DNA from: Ustulina deusta | Lineage: Eukaryota; Ascomycota; Sordariomycetes; Xylariales; Xylariaceae | NCBI GenBank assembly: GCA_023159155.1 | Contig: JAJNNX010000081.1 | Span: 46,341-110,340, forward strand | DNA: 64,000 bases | Direction: 5' to 3' | Shown here: positions 40,633 through 51,773 of the stretch, piece by piece | How the letters are laid out: each line of letters starts with the position of its first letter | How positions within the stretch are numbered: position 1 is the stretch's first letter | Program-made: the position numbers and the translations under genes | Notes under the pieces: model-generated | Databases searched by the model: none | Told to the model about the DNA's origin: nothing | The model's input: only the letters and a program-made list of their open reading frames with translations

Positions 40633-42201
40633 TTAGCGGCGAGCGGCAAAGCTGCCAGCGAGGTGCCGGGCTACGTGGCCGTGCGAGTGCTTTGGGGCAC
40701 GACGGTGCAAGGCCTGCGTGGGTTCAGGGCCGACGACGGTGGTAGTAACTGTAACGGTGACGATGTCCCAAATAGTCTTGATACCCGGGTAGCTACCAAC
40801 CGTAGTTGCGTCCGGGGCTGGGGTAGTGGCCGGCGCGGTGGCCGGAGCGTCGGTAGCAGCCTCGGAGGGGCTGGGGGACTCGATGAAAGCGCCACCGGTA
40901 CCACTGGTAGTAGCCTCAGCCTTCACAGTGGGAGATGCAGCATCGCTCTCTTGAAGGGCAGCACTCGTGGTAGCACTCGCAGCAGAGCTTGCAGCAGAGC
41001 TTGCAGGCACAGATGTGGCGACGGCTGCAGCGGCGGAAGTCTTGGACGAAGACTGGGACGAGACGGCAGGGGAATCGACAGATCCACCATCGACACCGCC
41101 CTTGCCCCAACCTGTGACAACTTTACCTACTACGGGAAGAGCGGTAATGATTTGGCCGTTCAACAGAGTACTACCGAAGGCTGGGCTGATCTTGCAGTTG
41201 TTGTTGTCATTTAGGCCGCCGGGAATCTGGGGGCACTGGTCCATGCCGCTGTCACCCGCATCGCAAGTACCAATGATGGTTTTCAGCGTGTTTTGGTCCC
41301 ATCCGGAGATGAAATCACCATGGGAACTGTAGCCGGTAGCGTCACCGGTCGCAAGAACGAAGGGCTGGTTCTTTCCGTCGGGAGTCCAGTAGTCGTTGAA
41401 AAGAGGTGTGTTCCAGTACACCTCATAGAAGATGTGCGGAGTGTGCACCCAGCCCTCGGGGCAGTTTTGTTTGAAGCCGACGTTGGAGGGGAACTTCATG
41501 TTGTTTTCGTGGTCGTCTAGACCGGCATTGGGGTTGTAGCACGAAGGGAAGTGAATGTCCTGACGCAGAGGCGAAGCGTAACCATCGCAAGGGTACAGAG
41601 GGAAACCGGCACCGGAGCCCTTGTTGTTAGGATCAACCATACCAGCAGTAGATCCGTCCGAGCCGACAGGGTACGAAGGCGGAGTGTAGCTCGACCGTGG
41701 GCATGTCCATTGCACGGCATTGATAGGGGTTCCATTATCGGGGTCGAGATTGAGGGCACCGCCAGACGCAGGAGGCGACCTCGTCTTCGCATCACCACTC
41801 ACCATCTTCAACCCAACAGGGAAAGGCTTGATCTCGTCGTCAGTCGCCTCGAAGAAGTAATACACGTTCATGTAGAACAGAGGGACCTTCTGGAAGGTAC
41901 CATTTTTAGGATCCTGGAAGAAGAGGCTAGGGACCCAGTAGTTACTCCTGTCATTCTTGATCTTGGCGGTTGTGCACTCGGAGTTAAGCAGCTGATCTCC
42001 CTCAACCGTGGCGCCGAAGCTGCTTCCTCCCATGATACCGTGATAGTGAGTGGCCTCAGCACCGGGGTTGATGACAGGATCCACGGGGCCCTCGGTCAAG
42101 AAGCCATCGCCGTTGAATCGAAGAACGGCAAAGGTACGCGAGTCCTTGGCCGACGCCAAAGTGGCCAAGGCGGCCAAGGCAGTAGCAGAAGTGAATTTCA
42201 T
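40633..42201 (-). CDS. Secreted DUF1996-domain protein
   Basis: Intronless, 522 residues. Signal peptide MKFTSATALAALATLASA, then the DUF1996 domain over about residues 25-370. Landmarks are INPGAEATHYHGIMGGSSF, TTAKIKNDRSNYWVPSLFF, YYFFEATDDEIKPFPVGLKM, the cysteine pair region PLYPCDGYASPLRQDIHFPSC and CPEGWVHTPHIFYEVYW. The last 140 residues are Ser/Ala/Thr/Pro-rich (a probable O-glycosylated stalk) and end with a His/Arg-rich tail. No GPI-type hydrophobic end is visible. DUF1996 proteins are common secreted or wall-associated proteins of ascomycetes. Their biochemical function is not established, so I assign none. Confidence 0.93.
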   Translation of the reverse strand: MKFTSATALAALATLASAKDSRTFAVLRFNGDGFLTEGPVDPVINPGAEATHYHGIMGGSSFGATVEGDQLLNSECTTAKIKNDRSNYWVPSLFFQDPKNGTFQKVPLFYMNVYYFFEATDDEIKPFPVGLKMVSGDAKTRSPPASGGALNLDPDNGTPINAVQWTCPRSSYTPPSYPVGSDGSTAGMVDPNNKGSGAGFPLYPCDGYASPLRQDIHFPSCYNPNAGLDDHENNMKFPSNVGFKQNCPEGWVHTPHIFYEVYWNTPLFNDYWTPDGKNQPFVLATGDATGYSSHGDFISGWDQNTLKTIIGTCDAGDSGMDQCPQIPGGLNDNNNCKISPAFGSTLLNGQIITALPVVGKVVTGWGKGGVDGGSVDSPAVSSQSSSKTSAAAAVATSVPASSAASSAASATTSAALQESDAASPTVKAEATTSGTGGAFIESPSPSEAATDAPATAPATTPAPDATTVGSYPGIKTIWDIVTVTVTTTVVGPEPTQALHRRAPKHSHGHVARHLAGSFAARR

Positions 42202-44227
42202 TTTTGCTGTACTTGTCGACGTTTGTTGATCAATGTGTCAAGAAAGACGTTGTTGAAGGATGTGCCGAAAAAATAGGCAGATGTTAAGCAACAGTCTTCA
42301 AAGAAAGGAAGGTTTTCTCTCGTGAGAGCTGATACCGGAGCAGCGTTGAATGGGAAAGATCTCGACAGGCGAAGCCAGGCTATGTAAAGATGGCTAGATA
42401 CGGGATACGGGATATAACTTCAGAGTCGGGGGGCGTGTCAGGAAGAGTGGCTCGCCACTATAAAGAATGGACCAAACAACAAAGAGTGTTCGAGTTTGAA
42501 TGAATGGAGAGCTGAGCCGGCAGAGCACGGAAAGATTGAATAGAGAAAGGACTGTAAAAGGCAGCACGCCCGACACACAACTAAATCGTCACGAGGAGTG
42601 AGATGAGATGGAGAGAGAAGAAAGGACGCAGGGCCGAGGATGGAGCGGGTAATATACTAAGTACACACGTACAGCAGCTACACGACGCATACACTAGTAC
42701 CGGAGTTCAACAGCTACGCATAGGACCTACCTAGAGTGTAGGCAGGGGGGTGGTCTGCCATCTGGTCGGGAATCGAGAATGTGACCGGGGTCAGTAGCCG
42801 GATTTTGCGGTCCACTTCGCAGGGCAGAAGCGCTGCCAGGATTGCGCTTCGGCGGCAGTGCTGTCAAGGGCAAGAGCCAGGATAACCCCTGTAATCTGGT
42901 AAATAGGCTCGAGCAAAGTGGTATGTATACTGCATTATACCTATTGTAGATTAGTGTAAGTGGGTGTGTTGGCTTACCAATACCAGGTATGCAAACCCAA
43001 GGGGTCCACGATGTGGCTGGCACACAAGGGCGAGAGAAGTACTTTTTTTTTGCGGTTATTTCTTTTCTTTTCTTTCTATCCCTCGCTTTGAACCAGCCTC
43101 CTTTTGGTCAGTGATTGGGTATCCATCCATCTACTGGAAAGAGAGAGAGAAAGGTAAGCAGATGGCTAGTCAGAGAAGGCGACAAAGATTGAATAGATTG
43201 CAGGCTGGGACAGAGAACACCGACTGAAAGAAAGCGACTTTGAAATATCTAATACTACCCACCCCAAGGTGTAATCTGTACGCCATTAGACCTCACTGCA
43301 TATTGAAAAAAAATCCCTTAGCAAGAAAAGTCGCGTCTAAACAGGATTGAAGTGAATGCTGCCGAAATGAGGCCAAGTCACCCATCCCATTTGCTGTCGC
43401 CACCTCAGGTAGGTATGCCGTTGTGTATCTATCTGGCAGGTACACCGTTTGTTTGCAGGAAACAAGGCGCTAGTGTAGGGCGCTACCAGAGTTTCCAGCA
43501 CACTGGTGACGCTGTGTACACGAGGTACGATGGGATGAGTTGATGAGTTGATGAACATGAGGAGGAACATGACATTCGTCGGGCGGACCAGTGAGTGGTG
43601 GATATGTGGCGCACTCTGAGACGACAGGCTTACCAAAGTTCCTTTTTAGCTAGTGGGGTTGGTGAATAAATGGGGCCATTCCAGAGGACCACCGTGCTGC
43701 CGTACCAGGTAGTACTGGTATGTCCGGCACTGGACTTATTCTATCAGCCTCCCATGTGTACTCTAGGTTCTGTATAGTTTAGAATGTGCATATGTGCGCG
43801 CTCTGTACAGTGCTTGTAAGTAATATACTTAGTAAATTTGCAACGTGCTTTGCGATCTACAATCGCCAGACCACATCCTGTCGGTAGACGCTGTCAATTA
43901 CATATATACACTTAGGTACTAGGTATCAGCTGCACTCCCCACCAATCGATTTTTTCTACTAGTGCTTTTTTTTTTAACTGACTGCAAAGCCATCGGATGA
44001 AACAAAACGTGGGTAACCCAACCAATGAAAAGTTCCTGTTGTCCTTCCCCCAATCAATCGGCGCCAAACAAGCTGCAAGGTACGGTCTACACTATTTCTC
44101 CTGCGCTTCATAGCTGCTGACAGCTGGATGCAAGGTACCGGTGCAATACCCCTGAGATGATCGTTAGCGTGCCTACCTTGAGTGGTTCTTTGTTTCTAAC
44201 TCAACCTAGGTACCTCTACGTACCTTG

Positions 44228-44269
44228 TTAAAGTAGTATAACTTAGCTATAAAGTTATACTATCTTTAA
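44228..44269. repeat. Inverted repeat / hairpin, 17-bp stem
   Basis: TTAAAGTAGTATAACTT pairs with AAGTTATACTATCTTTAA with one extra T on the right arm, separated by a 7-nt loop AGCTATA. All other stem positions are Watson-Crick. It lies in an AT-rich island. Confidence 0.8.
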
Positions 44270-46564
44270 ATATGCTCTGCGTTAAGTTCATGTCTGTCAA
44301 TAACTATATTAATATAAACTTAGGTATTGATATTAAGTAAACACTTCTTTTTTGTTAACTAAGTGTCAACCTCCTATTTAATGATAACAACGCATCAATC
44401 CAGTAGTGTAGATAGTCTGCTGTAAGCCATAAAGAACTAGACAGCTGGACATACATACCTAAGAATGCCCGCCCCCTGCAGCGCCGCCCCCTTTCTATCT
44501 CCCTCCTGTGCCCATCCGCTTTCTCCTTCCCAACTCTCTAGCTGCATAGTTACACCGCAGTCTCTTCACTTCTTGTCGGCATCATGAGCAGATCATGATC
44601 GAAGTGACCCCCAATAAATGCACCAACTTCAATTCTCACTTTTCTCGTTTCTTACCGCTGATCACTAGTGTAGCATAAAGGATGGGGCGACTGGGCCAGG
44701 TCAGCCGTTAGGTAGTGTGTAGTCTACTTAGCGTGCAGTGGACCGTGGCGGACGATGTGCACTAGGTAAGGTAGCGCAGAGCGAACCGCCAGCCCGCCAG
44801 CCCGCCGGCTGCGATCCGATCAAGGCAAGAAAACAAAACTTGGAAAGCCTTGAAAATCTTACCCCTGATTAGGCAGGATCTGCTAGCTTGGCTGGGAACA
44901 TTCCGAAACGCGCTAGAGGGAGTGGAGTGTACCGTCAGTCAGGGCGGGTCCACGAGCCTGGACAGTATATACCCGGATAGGTAGGTGCTGGGTTTGGATT
45001 TACCGTTATAACTGCCTACAGCAGGTATCAAGGTATTTCGATGTTGACCTGCATTTTAGGGTGCGGTACAACAATATCACAAGACGACCTACTCTCTTCT
45101 ATACCAACCAAACCGTATAGTGTCACAATTGAATATTCACTTCTTTACCTAGTCCAAAGTTACACTACCCATCCACCATCCACACTGCGGCAACCCACAG
45201 TAGCTTACCTCGGCTGCTACGGGGTTTACTCGATGCTGACTGAGGAGGAGCAGTCCAGGGTAAGAGTAGGTGGTTCGTTAAAACCCATGCGGCTCTTCTT
45301 GGTCCTTCATCTCGTCGACCAGTGCATTTCATTTATCAATTTAAAGCAACATGCTACCTCAGGCAGGAGGAACCCTGTATTTATTACCTAACATCGTACA
45401 TACACTAACATGCCTAACATAACTAAGTCCATACCTATGAGTCTCGACCAAAAGACTCGTCTATGATCCACTTACTACCTATACACTACGGCAGTGGACT
45501 CCATCCAGCATAGTGCTCCATCTACTGTAGTGTAGTATTAGTATACTGCATACAGTATGTGTTCATGGTTCATGATATGATGGCATGGAAATTTGCCTCC
45601 GACTACTATACGACTACCTACACTACATCAAGTCTTTGTCCGACCCCTTGGCCCCGTTCAGTGGGAGGTCTGGCAACAAACTCCCCACCGTACGCCGTGC
45701 TACGGAATATGCGTGCATGTAGGTACCACATTGGATGCACATGATCAATTGCTGGGACATGGAGAGACAAACGGGCGGGACTGCGCGAGGAAGAGCGGAA
45801 GCGGGAGCGGGGGGACGAACCAAGTCCTTGGTCTTTGAAAACTTGCTTTCAATGTTGTCTCTGTCTGTCTTACCATGTGCTCGCACCGTCGCACAGTTCC
45901 AAGTTCCCTGTCTCGGGAACTCAACGCGGTGTGTTAGTCTCCGTATACTATTTTTTTGAAGCTTTCAGCTCAAGCACAGCCGCCGCAGCTGATGTGTAGG
46001 TCTGGTGTGGATAGAGAGGTTGGCGTTGCGAAATCGCCTCGAGACTCCCAATATCTTCGGTACCCTCTGATTAGATTGCCAGGTTTTCCCGCCTGTTTTC
46101 CATATCGTTCCCCTCTCTCCCTCTCTCTCTTTTTTTTTTTTTTTAAAACTTTTTTTTTAATTCTTAATTTTTTCCCCTTTCCCTTTGGTCCCTGTCTTAT
46201 CGTAGTGCAACGTCAATAACCAAGTTATTTCCATGCGACCTACACTCAGCCATCACATCACATATTTATCGGGTATACCTACACACAAACCTCCCGCTGG
46301 CATGCATCCAGCCCATTAGAATAACGCCCGCCTACGCCACAGCGTCATCGCCAGTGCCAGGCCCCTTAGATAGTCCTACATGACAACCCCCAACACGTCC
46401 AATCGGCTCCCACGCACCTAGCTTCGTCTTTTCATTGTCGCCCTCTTTCGGAGTAAAGGGTCACAATACTACCCCGTTGAAACAGGAAGGTTGTTCTGTA
46501 CATGCAACCACATACGTATTCTACTAGACTAGGTAGTCTAGTTGCCAGTCTGAGCGATATCCTC

Positions 46565-46736
46565 GTTGACATTTTCTAGAAATGAGATCAACCACCCCGT
46601 GTCCGTTGAGGGCCGCATGATGGACACTACCCAACGAGCCTCTCCCAGAATTCGAAGCTATGAATGAGCGAATCGAACGGTGCCACTCAATATTAATCAA
46701 GACAGCGTATGATCCCGGGGTAAGAATGGTGGCCAT
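46565..46736 (-). pseudogene. Possible ankyrin-repeat remnant
   Basis: A minus-strand frame reads SVHHAALNGHGVVDLIS, close to the ankyrin consensus helix pair (xLHxAAxxGHxxVVxLL). A one-base shift afterwards would read NVNEDIAQTGN. No neighbouring repeat is evident, so this is either a relic or chance. Confidence 0.2.
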
Positions 46737-48335
46737 CTACTTTCTAGCTTCCATTAGTGGCCGAGATTAAATCCTGAAAATCTGATCACTGGCAGCCATT
46801 CACCACCCGGCTAAGGGCAGCAGACGAGCCTGCTGAAGCGATCTGGGTAGAGATATCATCAAACTAGTGTCATTTCGAAACGGTAGGTAGTTGGATTAGG
46901 CTTTCTCCCTAGCTACCGTAGGTCGTAGGCACCCTAGATGAAGGGGTACCTGTCATAAGACACGTGTAAACTCTTCCCATTCGATATTGTATTCACTTCC
47001 GTGGTAGTCTCCGCAGAACTCATTATCACGTCATCTGCTAAGCGAAGAAAACGCAAACTCACTAGAGGATGCCAGGCGATTTATTCACATGTGATATCAG
47101 AACGCCCACCGGGCACCTTCATAGAAGAAGGTGTCAAAGGGAAGCGAGAGCTTCACGTCACTGGGACCAAATCACAAACCTTTGCGTTGGTTGTACCTCT
47201 CTATTTATTGCTGCTGCTACTGAACACGGTGTGATGAGAATGCATGGGCTCCAAGGAAGTGATATTATTATCTCAGCCAACCAACCACTTCTCTGATGTC
47301 CATGAGTAAGCTACCAGTTAATTACCGCCTACTACCTGCCTAGTTTCATACGATACCTGAAGACGGGAAGTATACATTGCTTCTATGATAACAGTAATAT
47401 ATTTGAATACTGATTTCTACATGGATCAACACTCAACTCTCTTGCTCGTGCCCTCGAGAAGAATATAAATATGAAAAAACTGGAAATAAAAGTGATAAAT
47501 TAGAGAATAAACGTTACCGGGTTTGAAATGACACCAATACCCCGTAAGAGTAGGAGATGACAAGTTTCAGATATACCTCAACCTAGGGAGTGACGCTTAA
47601 GACGATACAGCCTTTCGACAAAAACGTCATATGCAAATAGATTACACCAAAATAATAGATGCATGCTTAGTTTTCCAACTGGGATTATCAATGTTTCCGA
47701 TGCCTTGTAGTGAATGAACATCCCAGACATTTTACTACCAAGTGACATGGTAAGAAAGTAATGTCCACACTAATGCCGGGGATATCTTCAGCTGCACACT
47801 TGTAATACGTGTACATACTGCCGGGCATCATTGCAGCTTTTCAGCCACCCATGATCTCCAGTCTTCAAACGAGACGAATCGGTCGTTGCCGGTTTCACGC
47901 GACCTTCGCCTGCGTTAGATACTAATCGAGCAATAACGTCTTCTACAGGTGGCCCCATCCTCCGCGACAGCCCTCCCTATCCGCGTTGATATATCTATCT
48001 ATGCGTTATCATACAATGCCAACAACAAGAGAACCCCGAATGAGATGCGTTTAGTCGAGGAAACACCTGACAGGTCAAAAAACAGATGTAATTTCTGTAC
48101 CTTGTTTGGTGCGCAAAGCAACATGACCCATTTACACTCAACGATTAATTATCTACCTACGATATTGTTCAGTCCCACAGGACGAATATCGTGATATCCC
48201 CTCCACGTCGAGAGCGCGCTTAGCGACGAGACAGTATTTTTCATCCATACCTTTTTTGCCAAACCATCGTGAGTTGTAGAAAAAATTTTATTTTTTATTT
48301 TAAAAAGACACGAAACAACAGTCCCAGACCCAAAT

Positions 48336-49742
48336 CTAGAAACCGAGAAGAAGATCGACCAGACCTGACGGCTCCTCGAAGAAGTCCATCACGACGACCC
48401 CGAGCCTCCTCCCCTTCATCTCTCCCAGCAACCCCAGCAACCTGTGGTTGATGCCGCGCACGGCCGGCGGACCCATATCACCCAGTGCACCGCCGGATCC
48501 GAGCGCCATGACATCGGGGTACACGGGAGGGTTGACCTCGACATGGGTACCGGACGTGAAGGTCACGAAGAGACTATCCGGGTGCTCCGTGGCCGCCAGT
48601 CGGAGGTGAGTCTCCACGGCCTCGAATTTCGCGTCGATGTTCTCCTCGACCGTCGTGTAGTTATCGGGGTGATAGAAATCCTCGATGAACGCCGTCCCGG
48701 CGGCAGCCGCAGTGTCGTTGTAGACGAGCCCGAACGCCCTGGAATTATCGATCCACCGGCCGGGCGCCATGTGGAGTCCAGGCATGGCGTCCTCGAACTG
48801 CGGCGGGAGCATGTCCAGATCGAACCGGCGGAACAGCACTGCGACGACACTCCGGCGTCAGTGCATGGCCGGCGGGACACCTCAGAGGTGAAGAAAGCTC
48901 TCGGAGAATCCCAGCTGGGTAGACCCCCCCCCCCCCCCCCCCAAAGAAGAGCAGCTCCGAAGGGTGGAAAAGAAGAAGAAGAAGAAGAAAAAGAAGAAGA
49001 AGGACGACTTACCAATCTTCCCCCTCACTTCTCCCAGAGTCCCCAGAACCCCGCGGCCCTGATGCACATACCTGGCCGCGACGCCGGAAGTGAGCGCGTC
49101 GACCAGCATCCGCTGCACGGTGGCGTCGCTCGTGGCGTTGGCTCTCGTGCCGTGCTCGTACTGGAAGCTGAGCAGGACCATTTCCGCCGGGTGGGCGTCC
49201 AGCCAGGCGTAGAAGCCGAACAGCACGTCGTCGACGGCGGCGGCGGACAGCAGCGCGGGGCCGTGCCAGAAGACGAGCCGGGCGCCGAGCGGGTCGAGGG
49301 CGAAGCGCAGGTCGAAGAACCGGATGCCGGCCTCGAGGGCCGCGAGGACGCCCGTGCGCTGGCACCGGTACGCGCGCGCGGGGTTGGGCGTCGTGCCGTC
49401 GCAGCGCGTCGCCCCCGCGAGCCCGTCCTGCGTCGCCTGCGTGTAGTTCCACGTCGCGGCGTCGTGGGTGCCGGGGATGTTCAGGTGCGCGACCGGGGTC
49501 GAGTCCGGGAGCCCGGCCATCCAGCGCGCGTACCTGTTATAGCCGTACCCGTGCCCGTGTCCGTACGAGGTCGTGGACATGGACGAGGGCGAGTCTCCGT
49601 CCCATCCGCCGAGGATGTCGCGGCCATCCCTCAGAATCTTGTCCAAGGCGAACTGGCCCAATCCATTTCCACCGCCGCTCACATCGACGGCGAGCGCAGA
49701 GTGCGCGAGGAGATGTGTGAATACGCCGGCTGAGAAGCGCAT
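48336..49742 (-). CDS. Secreted PI-PLC X-domain-like phosphodiesterase
   Basis: PLC-like phosphodiesterase fold, related to bacterial-type phosphatidylinositol-specific phospholipase C. Exons 49013-49742 and 48336-48838, intron 174 nt; 410 residues. Signal peptide-like N-terminus MRFSAGVFTHLLAHSALAVDV. A Gly/His/Tyr-rich stretch comes before the domain. The X-domain shows VAHLNIPGTHDAATWNY with catalytic H93, GIRFFDLRFALDP, and LVFWHGPALL with the second histidine H160. The C-terminal half continues the TIM barrel (RRLGVVVMDFFEEP). Start at ATG 49740-49742; an in-frame ATG 24 nt upstream would weaken the signal peptide. Codon use is GC-rich, so long antisense frames over exon 1 are shadows. 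The substrate is not known for such fungal proteins. Confidence 0.88.
48924..48942 (+). repeat. Poly(C) run, 19 nt, in the PLC intron
   Basis: Run of 19 C on the plus strand (G on the coding strand) inside the intron 48839-49012, next to an (AAG)n tract. Confidence 0.9.
48970..49001 (+). repeat. (AAG)n repeat in the PLC intron
   Basis: AAGAAGAAG tract, TTC-rich on the coding strand, about 10 nt from the donor site; reading through it would give a Phe run. Confidence 0.85.
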
Positions 49743-50474
49743 GTTGGTGAGGTTCTTTATGTGCACTCACTCACTCACTTACTTGGCTGAATCTGGCAAG
49801 ACCCTCAATTGAACGCGCAGTAAACTGTATCATATACAGTACAGCAATGTGATAGTGGCGGGGATGGTTCGCAGAAGCTCTGGCCCTACTTAAGGTAGGT
49901 ACTAGATAGACGTCGCAACCTCTGATTTTGTAAGCCTCTTCCTTCAAAGTGGAAGACGCAGAATCTGTCTTCATACTGTCACGCCCCGCCATTGTGTATT
50001 ATGATTGGATGATCCGTGCATCTCGATTATTCCAGGAACCATCTACGTACTGGATCCCACTTGGTTCGCAACAGTTTAAGTCATGGCTGCAAGAGCCTCT
50101 TCACTATACTCGGTGTATGCTATGAATATTTGTCGATCGATGACCCTCATTCTGTGCATACGCACGTACAATTACTTAGTGGTGGTGCCGGCCTTCTCAC
50201 AGACTGAATTCCCCAAGTATTTTTCCCCTCTGAGAACGCCAAGTTAGTCTCGGATCACAGGATGCCACCCGTCCGCTTTATTTACCATTTCGGTATCAAA
50301 TAGGGACTCGACAACCATAAATCTCGTGATAAACGCTGCACTTCCCACGTTTCTCACCGAAACTGTATCTCACCATCTTGCTCTATTATAAGCCGAGCCG
50401 ATCCCAGTTTTTAGGCGTCCTGCGGCACTATCTGCCAGTGGGATAACGGCGAAGCTCCACATCAACTTAACCAT
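49743..50474. other. Intergenic region
   Basis: Upstream of the PLC-like gene and downstream of GTR2. Carries an AAGGTAGGTACTAG word near 49893. No gene seen. Confidence 0.55.
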
Positions 50475-51773
50475 CTACTTTGGCTTCGTAATATCGAAGA
50501 ACTCCTTCAATCCTTGCACAATGACCTCGACGTTCATGTTCACCAAGGGCATCTTGTCGTAACTGCCCTCCTTCATGATCGCCACGAGTGCTAGGTATTT
50601 GTCCACCTCGCGCAAGATGATCGGTTTGTTGCCGTCACTTAGCACCATGCAACTCTCCGCCCAGTTCGATGCCACCTGGTCCTCAATTTTCTGACTCCAA
50701 GGTGGCGCCTCGAGTGCCTCACGGTACTTCTCCGAGCGTGGCCAGCTACCATAAACCTCCGTGACGTCTATTATAACGTCGATATAATCGGAACAAATCT
50801 CATAGCTCGTCATGTCGGCCGGCGCGCTATCCGTCGCGATATAGATCTTGGACGTCACGTCGAAGAGGTATGCTTTCTCGAACCGACACGTGCGGCAAAG
50901 ATTGGTCAACATAGCCTCCAGTATTCCGAGGCGGGGGATTAGCTTTTGTATGACCTTGCTGAACGCCTCGAATATACTGTGATTGTAGATGCTCGTCAAG
51001 TGAAACGTCACGGGCGCATTCTCAAATCCATGGTCCGAGAGCTCGTCTTGAATCCGTATGGTGATATCCCTCTGGATATCCAGCTTGTAGTCATCCGATA
51101 GACCATCTACTTTGTGGATGAATACCTCAATCTTGATATTAGGGTAGGTTTGCTGGAGGTTCAATATGGTCACGTTGAGACGAGCCACGGCCTCCATGTA
51201 ATCGTCCTGGGCATCGATGACCCATATCAAGGCCCCGATCTCGCCGAACATGGCATCCATGTCGAATGTTGGGTTCTCAAATATGTCGATCTGGCCCGGA
51301 AAATCCCAAACCTGGAAGTCCATGAACGAGCTAACAAAACCATCGAGTTAACGTACGTTCTACGCACACCTGCCTGATCGGGTCAACTTACGGCAACTGG
51401 TCCTTCTGAATTCGAGCTGTGGATTCTAGAAACAGCGTTTCACTAGGTGGGAGTTTGTGGAAGACCACGCTTGAAATAGATGACTTGCCGCTCCTACAAT
51501 AGTTTAGCTGACGCATCTGGATGCGATAGGTAGTCTGCAATCATACCTCCTCTGACCCATAAGTAGTAACCTTGGCTTCCCCTTAGCTGGTGCATCGGGG
51601 GGATGTTCGTTGGCCTTGGCGGCCATAGTTTTCTGTTGCCTTTGCTGGTTCTGTTCAAACAATCGTGTCAGATTCATTTGAGCTGGAGTAGGAGCATTTT
51701 CTTCGGCTTCCGCCGATTCTTCGCTGTTGTGAGGCCCGAAGGAGACATGCCGTCCGCGAAGGCGAGAAGTCAT
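50475..51773 (-). CDS. GTR2: Rag-type small GTPase GTR2 (RagC/D)
   Basis: Vacuolar-membrane GTPase that pairs with Gtr1 and relays amino-acid sufficiency to TORC1. Exons 51547-51773, 51392-51493, 50475-51330; 394 residues. A 65-residue polar N-terminal extension ([24 protein letters not shown]) precedes the G domain. G1 is G73-S80 (GQRRSGKS), assembled across intron 1. Switch region: [20 protein letters not shown] followed by WDFPGQ (G3). G4 is [11 protein letters not shown]. The C-terminal roadblock-like domain follows ([37 protein letters not shown]). RagC-type features fit better than Gtr1. The N-terminal extension before G1 is typical of filamentous ascomycete orthologues. Confidence 0.94.

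Larger units (their letters stand above)
42202..48335. other. Gene-poor stretch, 6.1 kb
   Basis: Largest unannotated stretch of the left 60 kb. Contents seen: T/C-rich tracts (43046-43080, 46115-46165), GGTACC palindromes (for example 44205-44227), an AT-rich segment with a 42-nt hairpin (44228-44269), and a possible ankyrin-like remnant near 46560-46736. Short frames such as 45041-45391 and 45593-45838 look random. Part may be the 5' leader of the DUF1996 gene or a non-coding transcript, which I cannot tell. Confidence 0.45.

Noticed and set aside
45041..45391. 116-residue plus-strand frame in the 6 kb gap
   Set aside because: No homology sense, no intron context, no codon bias like neighbours.
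48444..49733. 429-residue plus-strand frame over the PLC-like gene
   Set aside because: Arises from GC-rich codon use of the real minus-strand gene; low complexity, Arg/Val-rich.
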